From Pedobacter punctiformis (lineage in GTDB: Bacteria > Bacteroidota > Bacteroidia > Sphingobacteriales > Sphingobacteriaceae), in NCBI RefSeq assembly GCF_027213715.1, contig NZ_JAPWGM010000004.1, forward strand, positions 1-64,000: a stretch of 64,000 nucleotides of DNA, given 5' to 3'. Positions 45,955 through 54,340 of the stretch are shown here, piece after piece. The position numbers were made by a program, and so were the translations under genes. The notes below the pieces were generated by a model. The model was not told the origin of the DNA and made no database searches. It was given only the letters and a program-made list of their open reading frames with translations. Position 1 is the first letter of the stretch. Each line of letters opens with the position of its first letter.

Positions 45955-48162
45955 TTAAGCATCAAATCTGGTTACACCGGTTACGCCTCTAACTTTAAGT
46001 AAATTTTTAATCAGGTTTTCGAGATGTTCAGTATCATTTACAAAAATCATGATGGAACCATCAAATATACCCTCGTTTGTATCTACCGTAATGGAACGCA
46101 TATTGACCTTAAAATCGGTAGAAATTACACGGGTAATGTTATTAATTAAACCAACATCATCAATACCCACAATGTGTAAACCGGTTAAAAAAGTAAGTTC
46201 CTGCTGTTTATTCCATTTTGCTTTTACAACTCTATAACCATAATTGGCCATTAACTGGGCTGCATTAGGGCAGTTGGTTCTGTGAATTTTAATGCCTTCG
46301 CTTACCGTAATAAAGCCAAAAACATCATCACCCGGAATAGGGTTACAGCAAGCTGCAAGGGTATAATCAATGCGCTGCATATCCTCGCCAATCAGCAGAA
46401 TATCAGATTCTGAGCCTTTAATTTTACTCTTAACTCCATCAACGGATAAATTTTCAGGACGTTCAGGACCGCGGGTTTCAATCTCCTTTTCGCTTGACAG
46501 GTATTCTTTAATGTCTTTAAGTTCTATTTTACCTAAAGCAACGTTCACAAAAAGCTCCTGAGTAGAGGGCAGTTTGAAGAAATAACTCAGTTTATTTAAA
46601 TTATCGGTGTTATACGTAATTTTCAATGATTTCAGCTTACGCTCTAAAATTTCTTTACCATTCTCTGCAATTTTTCGCTTTTCTTCCTTTAAAGAAGATT
46701 TAATTTTGGATTTAGCTTTCGCTGTAACCACAACATTTAGCCAGTCTTCTTTAGGCGTTTGCTTATTGGAAGTAATAATTTCTACCTGATCGCCATTTTG
46801 TAATTTGTAAGAAATAGGAACCAGTTTGTGGTTTACCTTAGCCCCAATACAGGTTGCACCCACATCGGTATGAATTTCAAAAGCAAAATCTAAAGCGGTT
46901 GCACCCAAAGGCAATTGAATTAAAGCACCTTTAGGCGTAAAAATGAAGATCTCATCAGAGAAAAGATTCATTTTAAAGTCGTCCAGAAAGTCTAAAGCAT
47001 TGGCTTCAGGGTTGTTTAACATTTCTCTAACCTTCTGAATCCATTGATCCAGACCGTTGTCATTCGTCGATTCTTTATATTTCCAATGCGCAGCGAAACC
47101 TTTTTCAGCAATCTCATTCATGCGCTGGGTACGAATTTGTACTTCAACCCATTGTCCTCTGGGCCCCATAACTGTGGTGTGCAAACTTTCGTAACCATTG
47201 CCTTTTGGCGAAGAAACCCAGTCGCGTAAACGATCCGGATTAGGACGGTACAAATCGGTTACAATAGAATAAGCCTTCCAGCAATCGGCTTTTTCATTTT
47301 CAGGAGCACTATCCAGAATAATACGGATGGCAAAAAGATCATAAACCTCTTCAAAAGGAATATTTTTTTTCTTCATCTTATTCCAAATGGAATGGATAGA
47401 CTTTGGCCTGCCGTAAACATCGGCAACCAAACCCTGTTCGTGTACGATTTCGTCAATTGGCTCAACGAATTTTTTAATAAATAAAGCACGTTCCGCTTTT
47501 TTCTCATTCAGTTTTTTAGCAATAAATTTATAAGTATCAGGGTCGAGATATTTCATGGAAAGATCTTCCAGCTCTGACTTTATTGCATATAAACCTAAAC
47601 GGTGGGCAAGAGGTGCATATAAATAAATGGTTTCTGAAGCAATTTTTAGTTGTTTATGGCGAGGCATAAAATCCATCGTCCGCATGTTGTGCAAGCGGTC
47701 GGCCAGTTTAATTAAAATTACCCTTACGTCATCGGCCAGGGTAAGCAGCATTTTACGGAAGTTTTCGGCCTGTAAAGAGCTGTTTGTATCAAAAACGCCT
47801 GATATTTTAGTTAATCCATCAATAATTTTGGCCGTTTTCTTGCCAAATTCACGTTCAATATCTTCAAGGGTAATGTCGGTATCTTCAACTACATCGTGTA
47901 ATAAAGCACACACAATAGAAGTGGTGCCCAAGCCAATTTCTTCTGCAGCAATTTGGGCCACAGCAATTGGATGATAAATATAAGGCTCGCCAGATTTGCG
48001 GCGCATGTCTTTATGGCTTTCGAGCGCCATATCAAATGCTTTCCTGATTTCTTTTTTATCTCCACGTTGTAAAGTGGATTTGCTCGCCCGTAATAATGCC
48101 CTGTATCTTTTTAGAATTTCTTGTTTCTCAGCCTCTAAGTCAATCACTAACTCTGTTTTCAT
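45955..48162 (-). CDS. Bifunctional (p)ppGpp synthetase/hydrolase (RelA/SpoT)
   Basis: A 735-residue stringent-response enzyme. Order: HD hydrolase domain (about 50-200; YIYHPIAVAQIAAE near 60 and the metal motif HDVVEDTDI near 89), synthetase domain (about 245-355; YGRPKSIHSIWNKMKKK near 248, GYESLHTTVMG near 328), TGS domain (about 405-470), a zinc-finger/helical region with ACCNPIPGDDVFGFIT near 610, and an ACT domain at the C-terminus (about 655-730). Both catalytic domains look intact, so it should make and degrade (p)ppGpp, as usual for the single long RSH of Bacteroidota. Confidence 0.96.
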   Translation of the reverse strand: MKTELVIDLEAEKQEILKRYRALLRASKSTLQRGDKKEIRKAFDMALESHKDMRRKSGEPYIYHPIAVAQIAAEEIGLGTTSIVCALLHDVVEDTDITLEDIEREFGKKTAKIIDGLTKISGVFDTNSSLQAENFRKMLLTLADDVRVILIKLADRLHNMRTMDFMPRHKQLKIASETIYLYAPLAHRLGLYAIKSELEDLSMKYLDPDTYKFIAKKLNEKKAERALFIKKFVEPIDEIVHEQGLVADVYGRPKSIHSIWNKMKKKNIPFEEVYDLFAIRIILDSAPENEKADCWKAYSIVTDLYRPNPDRLRDWVSSPKGNGYESLHTTVMGPRGQWVEVQIRTQRMNEIAEKGFAAHWKYKESTNDNGLDQWIQKVREMLNNPEANALDFLDDFKMNLFSDEIFIFTPKGALIQLPLGATALDFAFEIHTDVGATCIGAKVNHKLVPISYKLQNGDQVEIITSNKQTPKEDWLNVVVTAKAKSKIKSSLKEEKRKIAENGKEILERKLKSLKITYNTDNLNKLSYFFKLPSTQELFVNVALGKIELKDIKEYLSSEKEIETRGPERPENLSVDGVKSKIKGSESDILLIGEDMQRIDYTLAACCNPIPGDDVFGFITVSEGIKIHRTNCPNAAQLMANYGYRVVKAKWNKQQELTFLTGLHIVGIDDVGLINNITRVISTDFKVNMRSITVDTNEGIFDGSIMIFVNDTEHLENLIKNLLKVRGVTGVTRFDA

Positions 48163-48249
48163 TTGTATTTTTTGCGTAAAAAATTGCGTCTTATTATTGA
48201 ATAAAACTTATATTAGTTCTATGAAACACCTAATATATGAAATAACACC

Positions 48250-48257
48250 TAACTTTG
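48250..48257 (+). promoter_or_regulatory. -7 promoter box of the DUF4294 gene
   Basis: TAACTTTG (TAnnTTTG), 15 bases before the ATG at 48273. Its terminal TTG (48255) mimics a start codon. Confidence 0.68.
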
Positions 48258-48272
48258 TCAAAGTATAAATTT

Positions 48273-48887
48273 ATGAATTTTAAAGGGCTCTTTTTTCTGT
48301 GTATTGTAATCCTTTTAGGCTTTTCGCTGAAAGCGCAGGAGAATGTAGAGCCTGTTTTCCCAAAGATGGGTAAGAACGATACCATTAGGGTGGCTTCTAC
48401 CAATGATAACGGAATTATGATTCCATGGATGCAGCTTAATGATGTAAGTATTTTTGCAGCCCGGATCTGGAAATCGCCGGCAGAACAAGCAGCTTATAAC
48501 CGTTTGCGTTACAATGTTTTAAAAGTTATGCCTTATGCTTTGTTTGCCAAGCGCAGATATGAGCAATTAGAGCAGGATTTAATTGTTAATACCGAAAAGA
48601 GAAAACAAAAAGAACTGGTTAAAGCCTGTGATAAAGAAATAAAGGAAATGTTTAACCGTGAAATAAAAGAGTTAACCATTGCCCAGGGACAGATATTAAC
48701 CAAATTGATTGACCGGGAAGTTGGAAGAACAACCTACGATATTGTTAAACAAACAAAAGGCGGTTTTGCCGCATTTTCATATCAAATTATTGCACGTGTG
48801 GTTGGTCATAATTTAAAAAGTACCTACGATGCAAACCAGGACCGGGATATTGAATCCATTATTCGCACTTCCGGTTTCTATCAATAA
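48273..48887 (+). CDS. DUF4294 family protein
   Basis: A 204-residue protein of a Bacteroidota-specific family, DUF4294. Signal peptide about 1-21 (FKGLFFLCIVILLGF, cut after KAQ). The body is mostly helical and charged (RLRYNVLKVMPYALFAKRRY near 75; EMFNREIKELTIAQGQILTK near 120), likely a periplasmic or envelope-associated scaffold. Function is unknown. Start moved to 48273 because the TTG at 48255 belongs to the promoter. It is followed after 9 bases by the peroxidase gene. Confidence 0.85.
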   Translation: MNFKGLFFLCIVILLGFSLKAQENVEPVFPKMGKNDTIRVASTNDNGIMIPWMQLNDVSIFAARIWKSPAEQAAYNRLRYNVLKVMPYALFAKRRYEQLEQDLIVNTEKRKQKELVKACDKEIKEMFNREIKELTIAQGQILTKLIDREVGRTTYDIVKQTKGGFAAFSYQIIARVVGHNLKSTYDANQDRDIESIIRTSGFYQ

Positions 48888-48896
48888 ATTACCCTA

Positions 48897-49403
48897 ATGA
48901 AGGAAAGCATTCCAAATATTTACCCGTTCAAGGTAAAAAAAATTAACGGTGAGGATCAACTCTTATCGGCATACAGAAATAAAGTTCTTTTAATTGTAAA
49001 TACAGCTTCAGAGTGTGGTTTTACGCCTCAGCTTAAAGAATTACAGCAACTAAAAGACGAAATAAATAGTCCTGATTTTGAAATTTTAGGTTTTCCAACC
49101 AATGATTTTGGTAAACAGGAACCTTTGAATGGGGAAGAGATCAGTTCATTTTGCGAAATTAATCATGGTGTCCAATTCCCGGTTTTTGATAAAATTATGA
49201 TTCGTGGCGATCACGCCCACCCGCTGTATCAGTTTTTAAGTGACAAAAAACAAAATGCAAAGCTGAGCTCAAAACCCAGGTGGAATTTCCATAAATTCCT
49301 GATTAATAAAAATGGTGAAGTGGAAGATTATTTTCTTCCTTTTACAAAACCTTTAAGCTCAAAAATCAAAAAGAAAGTTCAGCGCCTGCTGAATGAAAAA
49401 TAA
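48897..49403 (+). CDS. Glutathione-peroxidase-family thiol peroxidase
   Basis: A 168-residue thioredoxin-fold peroxidase that reduces hydroperoxides. Peroxidatic Cys in NTASECGFTPQLKELQQL near residue 41 (Cys instead of Sec); the tetrad Trp and Asn appear in PRWNFHKF near 128. The usual FPCNQFGxQEP reads FPTNDFGKQEP, so the Gln of the tetrad is replaced by Asp. The reductant is likely thioredoxin. Because bshB1 follows directly, bacillithiol chemistry is another possibility. Confidence 0.9.
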   Translation: MKESIPNIYPFKVKKINGEDQLLSAYRNKVLLIVNTASECGFTPQLKELQQLKDEINSPDFEILGFPTNDFGKQEPLNGEEISSFCEINHGVQFPVFDKIMIRGDHAHPLYQFLSDKKQNAKLSSKPRWNFHKFLINKNGEVEDYFLPFTKPLSSKIKKKVQRLLNEK

Positions 49404-49507
49404 CATTTACCCATTTTCAATCCCCTGCCTTGAAATTTTGATTTTCACATTATGAATTGTACAGGTAATAAAACAATTTGCGCTCGTTTTTAAATCCAAA
49501 AATAGAC

Positions 49508-50224
49508 ATGAAATTAGATATTTTAGTTATAGCTGTTCATCCTGATGATGCTGAACTTTGCTGTTCAGGAACCATTTTAAAACACATTGCCCTGGGTAAA
49601 AAAGTTGGCCTGGTTGATTTAACAAGAGGCGAACTGGGTACGCGTGGTACTGCCGAAACCCGTGATGAAGAAGCTAAAGATTCAGCTGAAATTTTAGGTT
49701 TGCATGCCCGTGAAAATTTAAGATTCAGAGATGGCTTTTTTCAGAATGATGAATTTCACCGTTTAGAAGTAATTAAAGCGATTCGTAAATATCAGCCGGA
49801 AATTATTTTAAGTAATGCGCTGCACGACCGTCATCCTGATCATGGCCGGGCCGGTGATTTGGTTTACGATTCGGTGTTTTTATCGGGCTTACCTAAAATA
49901 GAGACCGTTGTTGAAGGGATAAATCAGGCAGCTCATCGGCCCAGATTATTATTGCAATACATTCAGGACAGATACATTAAGCCTGATATTATAGTAGATA
50001 TTACCGAGCAAATGGATACCAAAATTAAATCGATTAAGGCCTTTAAAACGCAGTTTTATAACCCCGATGTTGATGGTTTGGAAACTTATATTTCTTCTCC
50101 CGAGTTTTTTGAAAGCGTAATTGGCAGAGCCAGAGAATTTGGAAAAAGTATTGGCACCACCTTTGGCGAAGGCTTTACATCAAGAAAATTATTGGGTGTA
50201 GATAACCTGTTTGATTTAAGATAG
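49508..50224 (+). CDS. bshB1: Bacillithiol biosynthesis deacetylase BshB1
   Basis: A 238-residue PIG-L/LmbE-family deacetylase that removes the acetyl group from GlcNAc-malate in bacillithiol synthesis. The zinc motif AVHPDDAELCCSGT is at residues 9-22, LTRGELGTRGTAETRDEE near 39-56 and HDRHPDHGRAGDLV near 108, all of the BshB1 subtype. Start chosen at ATG 49508; an in-frame TTG at 49478 lacks support. bshA and bshC are not in the window. A palindromic repeat follows the stop codon by 12 bases. Confidence 0.93.
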   Translation: MKLDILVIAVHPDDAELCCSGTILKHIALGKKVGLVDLTRGELGTRGTAETRDEEAKDSAEILGLHARENLRFRDGFFQNDEFHRLEVIKAIRKYQPEIILSNALHDRHPDHGRAGDLVYDSVFLSGLPKIETVVEGINQAAHRPRLLLQYIQDRYIKPDIIVDITEQMDTKIKSIKAFKTQFYNPDVDGLETYISSPEFFESVIGRAREFGKSIGTTFGEGFTSRKLLGVDNLFDLR

Positions 50225-50236
50225 TATAGTTTTATT

Positions 50237-50291
50237 TGTCATTCTGAGGCACGAAGAATCTTCATTAGATTCTTCGTGCCTCAGAATGACA
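50237..50291. repeat. Perfect 25-bp palindromic repeat
   Basis: Two 25-base arms (50237-50261 and 50267-50291) are exact reverse complements around a 5-base TCATT loop. The arm begins TGTCATTCTGAGGCACG. This is a GTCATTCTGAG-type intergenic element of the sort seen many times in Bacteroidota genomes. It could act as a terminator-like RNA hairpin for bshB1, though it lacks a T run. Diverged single arms appear at 51711 and 52073. Confidence 0.92.
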
Positions 50292-50342
50292 GTACAGCCC
50301 AACAAAATCAGCCTTTATTTGTTATTCAAAAAACAAATAATA

Positions 50343-51704
50343 ATGGCGAATATATTTTCTTCTCTAAAAAACGCTTACAACCTTTTTAAGCATGTAGATT
50401 TTGATAAGCTTGAAGCGCTTTCAAAAAAAGTAGATCTGCCTAAAATGGTCGAAACCATTTCTAACCTGGATGATAAACAAATTCAGGGCATGATGAAAAT
50501 GATGGGCGGATCTCACAAAAAAAAGGAATTGCCACCCATTGAAGGCGATTTTTATCATTTAGGCGACGAGGCATTGAATGATGAAGACCGTGAGCTCCAA
50601 TTAAAAGTACGGGCATTTTTAGAGAAAGAAGTAAAGCCAATCGTCAATCATTATTGGAATAAAGCCGAATTTCCTTTCGAAATTATTCCAAAACTTGCCG
50701 AATTAAATATTTGTGGTTTAACCTACCAGGGTTACGGTTGCCCGGGTAAATCTAATTTAATGGAAGGCATACTGGCAATGGAAATGGCCCGGATTGATAC
50801 CTCAATTTCAACTTTTTTTGGCGTGCAGAGTGGCTTAGCTATGGGCTCTATTTATTTATGTGGCTCAGAAGAACAGAAACAACAATGGCTGCCTTTAATG
50901 CAGCAGTTTAAAATTATCGGTGCCTTTGGTTTAACAGAGCCCGAAGTGGGTTCGGCTGCGGCAGGCGGTTTAACCACAACCTGTAAAAAAACAGGTGATA
51001 AATGGATTTTAAACGGACAGAAGAAATGGATTGGCAATGCAACCTTTGCCGATATTTTAATTATCTGGGCCAGAGATGAAGACAGCAGCGAAGTAAAGGG
51101 TTTTATTGTTAAAAAGGAAAACCCCGGTTTTTCTGTCGAAAAAATGCAGGATAAAATGGCTTTGCGTATTGTGCAAAATGGCGTTATAACTTTAACCAAT
51201 TGCGAAGTTGAAGAAACCGATCGTTTACAAAATGCCAATTCTTTTAAAGATACAGCCAAAGTTTTACAAATGACAAGGGCAGGAGTAGCCTGGCAAGCGG
51301 TAGGCTGCGCACGTGGAGCTTACGAGAATGCGCTGGATTATACCCGTACCCGCAAACAATTTGGTAAACCAATCGCTTCCTTTCAGTTAATTCAAAATCA
51401 TTTGGTTGAGATGTTGTCTAACCTTACTGCCATGCAAACTTTATGTTACCGGTTATCGCAGTTACAGGATCAGGGTTTACTTAAAGACGAACATGCTTCG
51501 TTAGCCAAAGTATTTTGCTCTTTGCGTACACGCGATGTGGTGAGTAAAGCAAGGGAAGTTATGGGCGGAAACGGCATTTTGCTCGAATATAATGTGGCCC
51601 GTTTTGTAGCCGATGCAGAGGCGATTTATTCTTACGAGGGCACCAAAGAAATTAATACCCTAATTGTGGGGCGTGCAATAACTGGTTTCTCCGCATTTGT
51701 GTAA
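50343..51704 (+). CDS. Acyl-CoA dehydrogenase, glutaryl-CoA dehydrogenase type
   Basis: A 453-residue flavoenzyme. The C-terminal two thirds match the acyl-CoA dehydrogenase fold: FAD-binding GAFGLTEPEVGS near 198, KKWIGNA near 233, TRKQFGKPIASFQLIQNHL near 345 and the catalytic Glu in YSYEGTKEINTLIVGRAITG near 430. That last segment is characteristic of glutaryl-CoA dehydrogenase, which makes crotonyl-CoA in lysine breakdown. About 60 extra residues precede the core, including Met-rich QIQGMMKMMGG. Start at ATG 50343; further upstream in-frame sequence comes from the palindrome. Lysine 6-aminotransferase lies 0.9 kb away, fitting a lysine pathway. Confidence 0.88.
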   Translation: MANIFSSLKNAYNLFKHVDFDKLEALSKKVDLPKMVETISNLDDKQIQGMMKMMGGSHKKKELPPIEGDFYHLGDEALNDEDRELQLKVRAFLEKEVKPIVNHYWNKAEFPFEIIPKLAELNICGLTYQGYGCPGKSNLMEGILAMEMARIDTSISTFFGVQSGLAMGSIYLCGSEEQKQQWLPLMQQFKIIGAFGLTEPEVGSAAAGGLTTTCKKTGDKWILNGQKKWIGNATFADILIIWARDEDSSEVKGFIVKKENPGFSVEKMQDKMALRIVQNGVITLTNCEVEETDRLQNANSFKDTAKVLQMTRAGVAWQAVGCARGAYENALDYTRTRKQFGKPIASFQLIQNHLVEMLSNLTAMQTLCYRLSQLQDQGLLKDEHASLAKVFCSLRTRDVVSKAREVMGGNGILLEYNVARFVADAEAIYSYEGTKEINTLIVGRAITGFSAFV

Positions 51705-51710
51705 AATATT

Positions 51711-52180
51711 TTGTCATCCTGTGAAGGAGGATACTTAGGAAGGTAAAATTCTATTCTCAGGTAGGGCATTTCATTGCAAAAACTTTGTATCTAAACCCGA
51801 TTGTATGGATCCCGATTTTTCATCGGGAGGAAGGAAAGCGGGACTGAAAAGGCCAAACGCTCAGAACCATTCATTTCCAAATCAATAATAATTTGAAACC
51901 TGCATATCTTATAATTTAGGTTTTGGAAACGGATGTCAGTTTTTCATCGTTTACAGCATCCCCGCCCTTTGCTAAATCCCGATAGAAAAAATCGGTATAC
52001 CGCTGCCGGTCAGGTTTATTAAACTCAGGTAAGGTGTTTCGAGACAGGAACTTTGTACCTAAACCTATAGACTTTGTCATCCTGAGGAGACGAAGGATCT
52101 CAAAGGAGTTAAATCAAATATTAGTTTAAAACCTATATATCGCATGGTTTATATTTCGGAAACGAATGTCCGCCTTTATT
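51711..52180. repeat. Intergenic region with diverged repeats, no gene
   Basis: No protein-like open reading frame. It holds two diverged copies of several elements: CTCAGGTAGGGCATTTC (51756) and CTCAGGTAAGGTGTTTC (52024), each followed by ACTTTGTAxCTAAACC; TTGTCATCCTG (51711 and 52074); and AAACCTGCATATC (51896) with AAACCTATATATC (52129), each followed by GGAAACG(G/A)ATGTC. A GC-richer hairpin (ATCCCGATTTTTCATCGGGAG, about 51807) is similar to other GC islands here. It looks like accumulated repeat debris. Confidence 0.75.
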
Positions 52181-52192
52181 ATAGGAATGCAT

Positions 52193-52597
52193 TTACTGAA
52201 AAGGATGTTGATTAAAAGCAACCTGACTCATGGCACTTTTTTCATATAAGGCAATGCACGATTGATTAAATTGAGGATCAAAGTTTACTTCTCCCGGTTG
52301 CAATGCTTTTGGCAGAGCTGTATTTTCCATAAAGAAGTAAACTTTGGTATTGCCGTATTTGGTATGGGGCATTAAATTGCCATAATCTTCCAGCTCTTTC
52401 CAAATACTATCCTTAACCGTTACCACATAAATTCTTTGAACGGGTCCGGTATTATTGGCATTTCTATATTTAACTATTTCGGTAAAACCTGCTTTCATAT
52501 CCGCTACGCCAGGCTGATTAAAAGTATCTTTCACGATAAAGAAAGTTAAAATTAAAACAGCGGCAGCAATAAGGTAAGAAAGCACTTTTTTGTTCAT
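52193..52597 (-). CDS. Uncharacterised single-membrane-anchor protein
   Basis: A 134-residue protein with an N-terminal membrane helix (about 5-23, VLSYLIAAAVLILTFFIV) and an extracytoplasmic part of about 110 residues (KDTFNQPGVADMKAGFTEI; YVVTVKDSIWKELEDYGNLM; CIALYEKSAMSQVAF). No recognised family. It directly follows the lysine 6-aminotransferase gene (2-base gap), so it is co-expressed with it and may be linked to lysine use, but that is only a context inference. Confidence 0.65.
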   Translation of the reverse strand: MNKKVLSYLIAAAVLILTFFIVKDTFNQPGVADMKAGFTEIVKYRNANNTGPVQRIYVVTVKDSIWKELEDYGNLMPHTKYGNTKVYFFMENTALPKALQPGEVNFDPQFNQSCIALYEKSAMSQVAFNQHPFQ

Positions 52598-52599
52598 GC

Positions 52600-53931
52600 T
52601 TACAATAAAGGCAATATTTTTTCCATAACTGTCAATCCCTCGTCAATATGTTTTTGCTCAATACATAAAGCCGGACGGAAGCGAATGGTTTTATTGCCGC
52701 AACCTAAAAACATTACATTGTTTTCCAGTCCTTTGGCTATAAAAGCATTGCGCATCTCTTTGTTAGGGAAATCGAAAGAACATAATAAACCACGGCCACG
52801 TACATTACTCATTTTATCGAATTTATATGCCAGGTTACCCAGGTTTTCTTTCAGGTAATTACCCATTTGTACCGCATTATCGCAAAGTTTATCCTCTTCT
52901 ATAATCTGTAAAATCTGGGTAGAGCGTACCATATCCACTAAATTTCCGCCCCAGGTTGAATTAATCCGGCTCGGAACTTTAAATACATTGGTTTCAATCT
53001 CATCAACTTTGTTGCCCACTAAAATACCGCAAACCTGCATTTTCTTTCCGAAAGCAATAATATCAGGTCTGGCTTTTTCACTAAAATGTTGGTGACACCA
53101 GAATTTACCCGTCAGGCCAACGCCTGTTTGCACCTCATCGTAAATTAAAAAAGCTTCATTTTCATCAGCCAATGCTTTAAGCTGAATTAAAAATTCTTCA
53201 CGCAGGTGGTTATCGCCACCTTCTGATTGAATGGGCTCTACAATAATGGCGCAAATGTCATCTTTATTATCAGCAAAGGCTTTTTTTATCTGTTGGATAG
53301 ATATTTCTTCTGTTTGTATTGCATGGTTTAGGTTATCGCCCTGCAATGGAAATTTAACTTCCGGGGTACTTACGCGTGGCCAGTCAAATTTGGCAAACCA
53401 TTTGGTTTTATCGGGTAAGGTATTGGTTAAACTCAATGTATAACCCGTTCTGCCGTGAAAGGCTTTTTCGAAATGTAAAACCTTAAAGCCTTTTTCTTCT
53501 GTATAACCTTTGGCAAAGTTTTTTTGAACTTTCCAGTCCATAGCCACTTTAATGGCATTTTCTACTGCAAGGCCACCACCGGCAATAAAAAAGGCATGTG
53601 GTAAATAATCAGGAATACCAACCTGAGAAAATGTTTCTACAAACTGTGCATATTGTTGGGTATACACATCAGAATTTGATGGATTGGCTATAGCGGCTTG
53701 CAACAAACTGCTTTTAAAGGCTTCGTCGTTAATCATTTTAGGGTGGTTGTAACCTAAAGGAACGGAAGCAAAGCAGGTAAAGAAATCAAGTAATGTTCTG
53801 TTGTATTTCGAATCGTAAATGTAAGCGCCATGGCTTTTTTCCATGTCATAGGTTAGGTCGAAACCATCAGCTAAAATATGCTTTTTAAGAGACTCGTTAA
53901 CGCGATTAGCCGGTACTGTTAATTGATACAT
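52600..53931 (-). CDS. lat: L-lysine 6-aminotransferase
   Basis: A 443-residue class III PLP aminotransferase that moves the epsilon-amino group of lysine to 2-oxoglutarate, giving alpha-aminoadipate semialdehyde. Features: CFASVPLGYNHPKM near 54, AFFIAGGGLAVENAIKVA near 109, the active-site region LIYDEVQTGVGLTGKFWCHQ near 265 (split at 20) and PLP lysine in IIAFGKKMQVCG near 300, then STWGGNLVDMVR. The N-terminus (VPANRVNESLKKHILADGFD) fits the Lat family. Start at ATG 53931; longer in-frame sequence runs into a promoter box and hairpin. A 134-residue unknown protein follows after 2 bases. Confidence 0.93.
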   Translation of the reverse strand: MYQLTVPANRVNESLKKHILADGFDLTYDMEKSHGAYIYDSKYNRTLLDFFTCFASVPLGYNHPKMINDEAFKSSLLQAAIANPSNSDVYTQQYAQFVETFSQVGIPDYLPHAFFIAGGGLAVENAIKVAMDWKVQKNFAKGYTEEKGFKVLHFEKAFHGRTGYTLSLTNTLPDKTKWFAKFDWPRVSTPEVKFPLQGDNLNHAIQTEEISIQQIKKAFADNKDDICAIIVEPIQSEGGDNHLREEFLIQLKALADENEAFLIYDEVQTGVGLTGKFWCHQHFSEKARPDIIAFGKKMQVCGILVGNKVDEIETNVFKVPSRINSTWGGNLVDMVRSTQILQIIEEDKLCDNAVQMGNYLKENLGNLAYKFDKMSNVRGRGLLCSFDFPNKEMRNAFIAKGLENNVMFLGCGNKTIRFRPALCIEQKHIDEGLTVMEKILPLL

Positions 53932-53952
53932 AAATTTGGTTTTGGTGTATTT

Positions 53953-53960
53953 CAAATTTA
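53953..53960 (-). promoter_or_regulatory. -7 promoter box of lat
   Basis: Minus strand TAAATTTG (TAnnTTTG), 21 bases before the ATG. It places the start of transcription near 53947, downstream of the hairpin at 53963-53997. Confidence 0.68.
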
Positions 53961-53962
53961 GT

Positions 53963-53997
53963 AAAAAGCCCCTAATTTTAAAATTTAGGGGCTTTTT
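53963..53997 (-). terminator. Terminator-like hairpin just upstream of the lat promoter
   Basis: AAAAAGCCCCTAA-TTTT / AAAATTTAGGGGCTTTTT, a strong stem with flanking A and T runs. There is no gene just upstream on the minus strand and none ending here on the plus strand, so it probably insulates lat from read-through. Confidence 0.75.
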
Positions 53998-54340
53998 GTA
54001 CCCGGCAAGCAAAAAATAGGTTTAAACTGTTTAAAGTATGATTTTGGCAAAAATATGACTGAATGCCTAAGAAATGTGGAAAACTTTTTTGTTCGGATTC
54101 AGAAAATATGGAGCCTGCGGGTCGATTTTTTACCATCAATCTGCATCCTTCATTACAAAAAGGTACGATCGGGGTAATCCCCTTTTAATATCCTTACTTA
54201 ATCCTGATAATCATAAATGTATTTGTCGGCCGTTCGTAATTTTGGTAGTCTGATTGGGTATAAGTTCTTTTTGATGAGTTGCTATCCTTGCCATTTACAC
54301 AGCCGCACCGTACCTTTATTTAATAAAAAAGGAAACACAT
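53998..54340. other. Intergenic stretch before msrA
   Basis: No protein-like open reading frame on either strand. A GC-richer part at about 54100-54180 (GGAGCCTGCGGGTCG) may be decayed repeat. A -7-like TACCTTTA (about 54310) precedes msrA. Confidence 0.5.

Noticed and set aside
50233..50300. Palindrome as rho-independent terminator of bshB1
   Set aside because: The stem lacks a following T run, so a repeat element is the better explanation, although it may still form an RNA hairpin.
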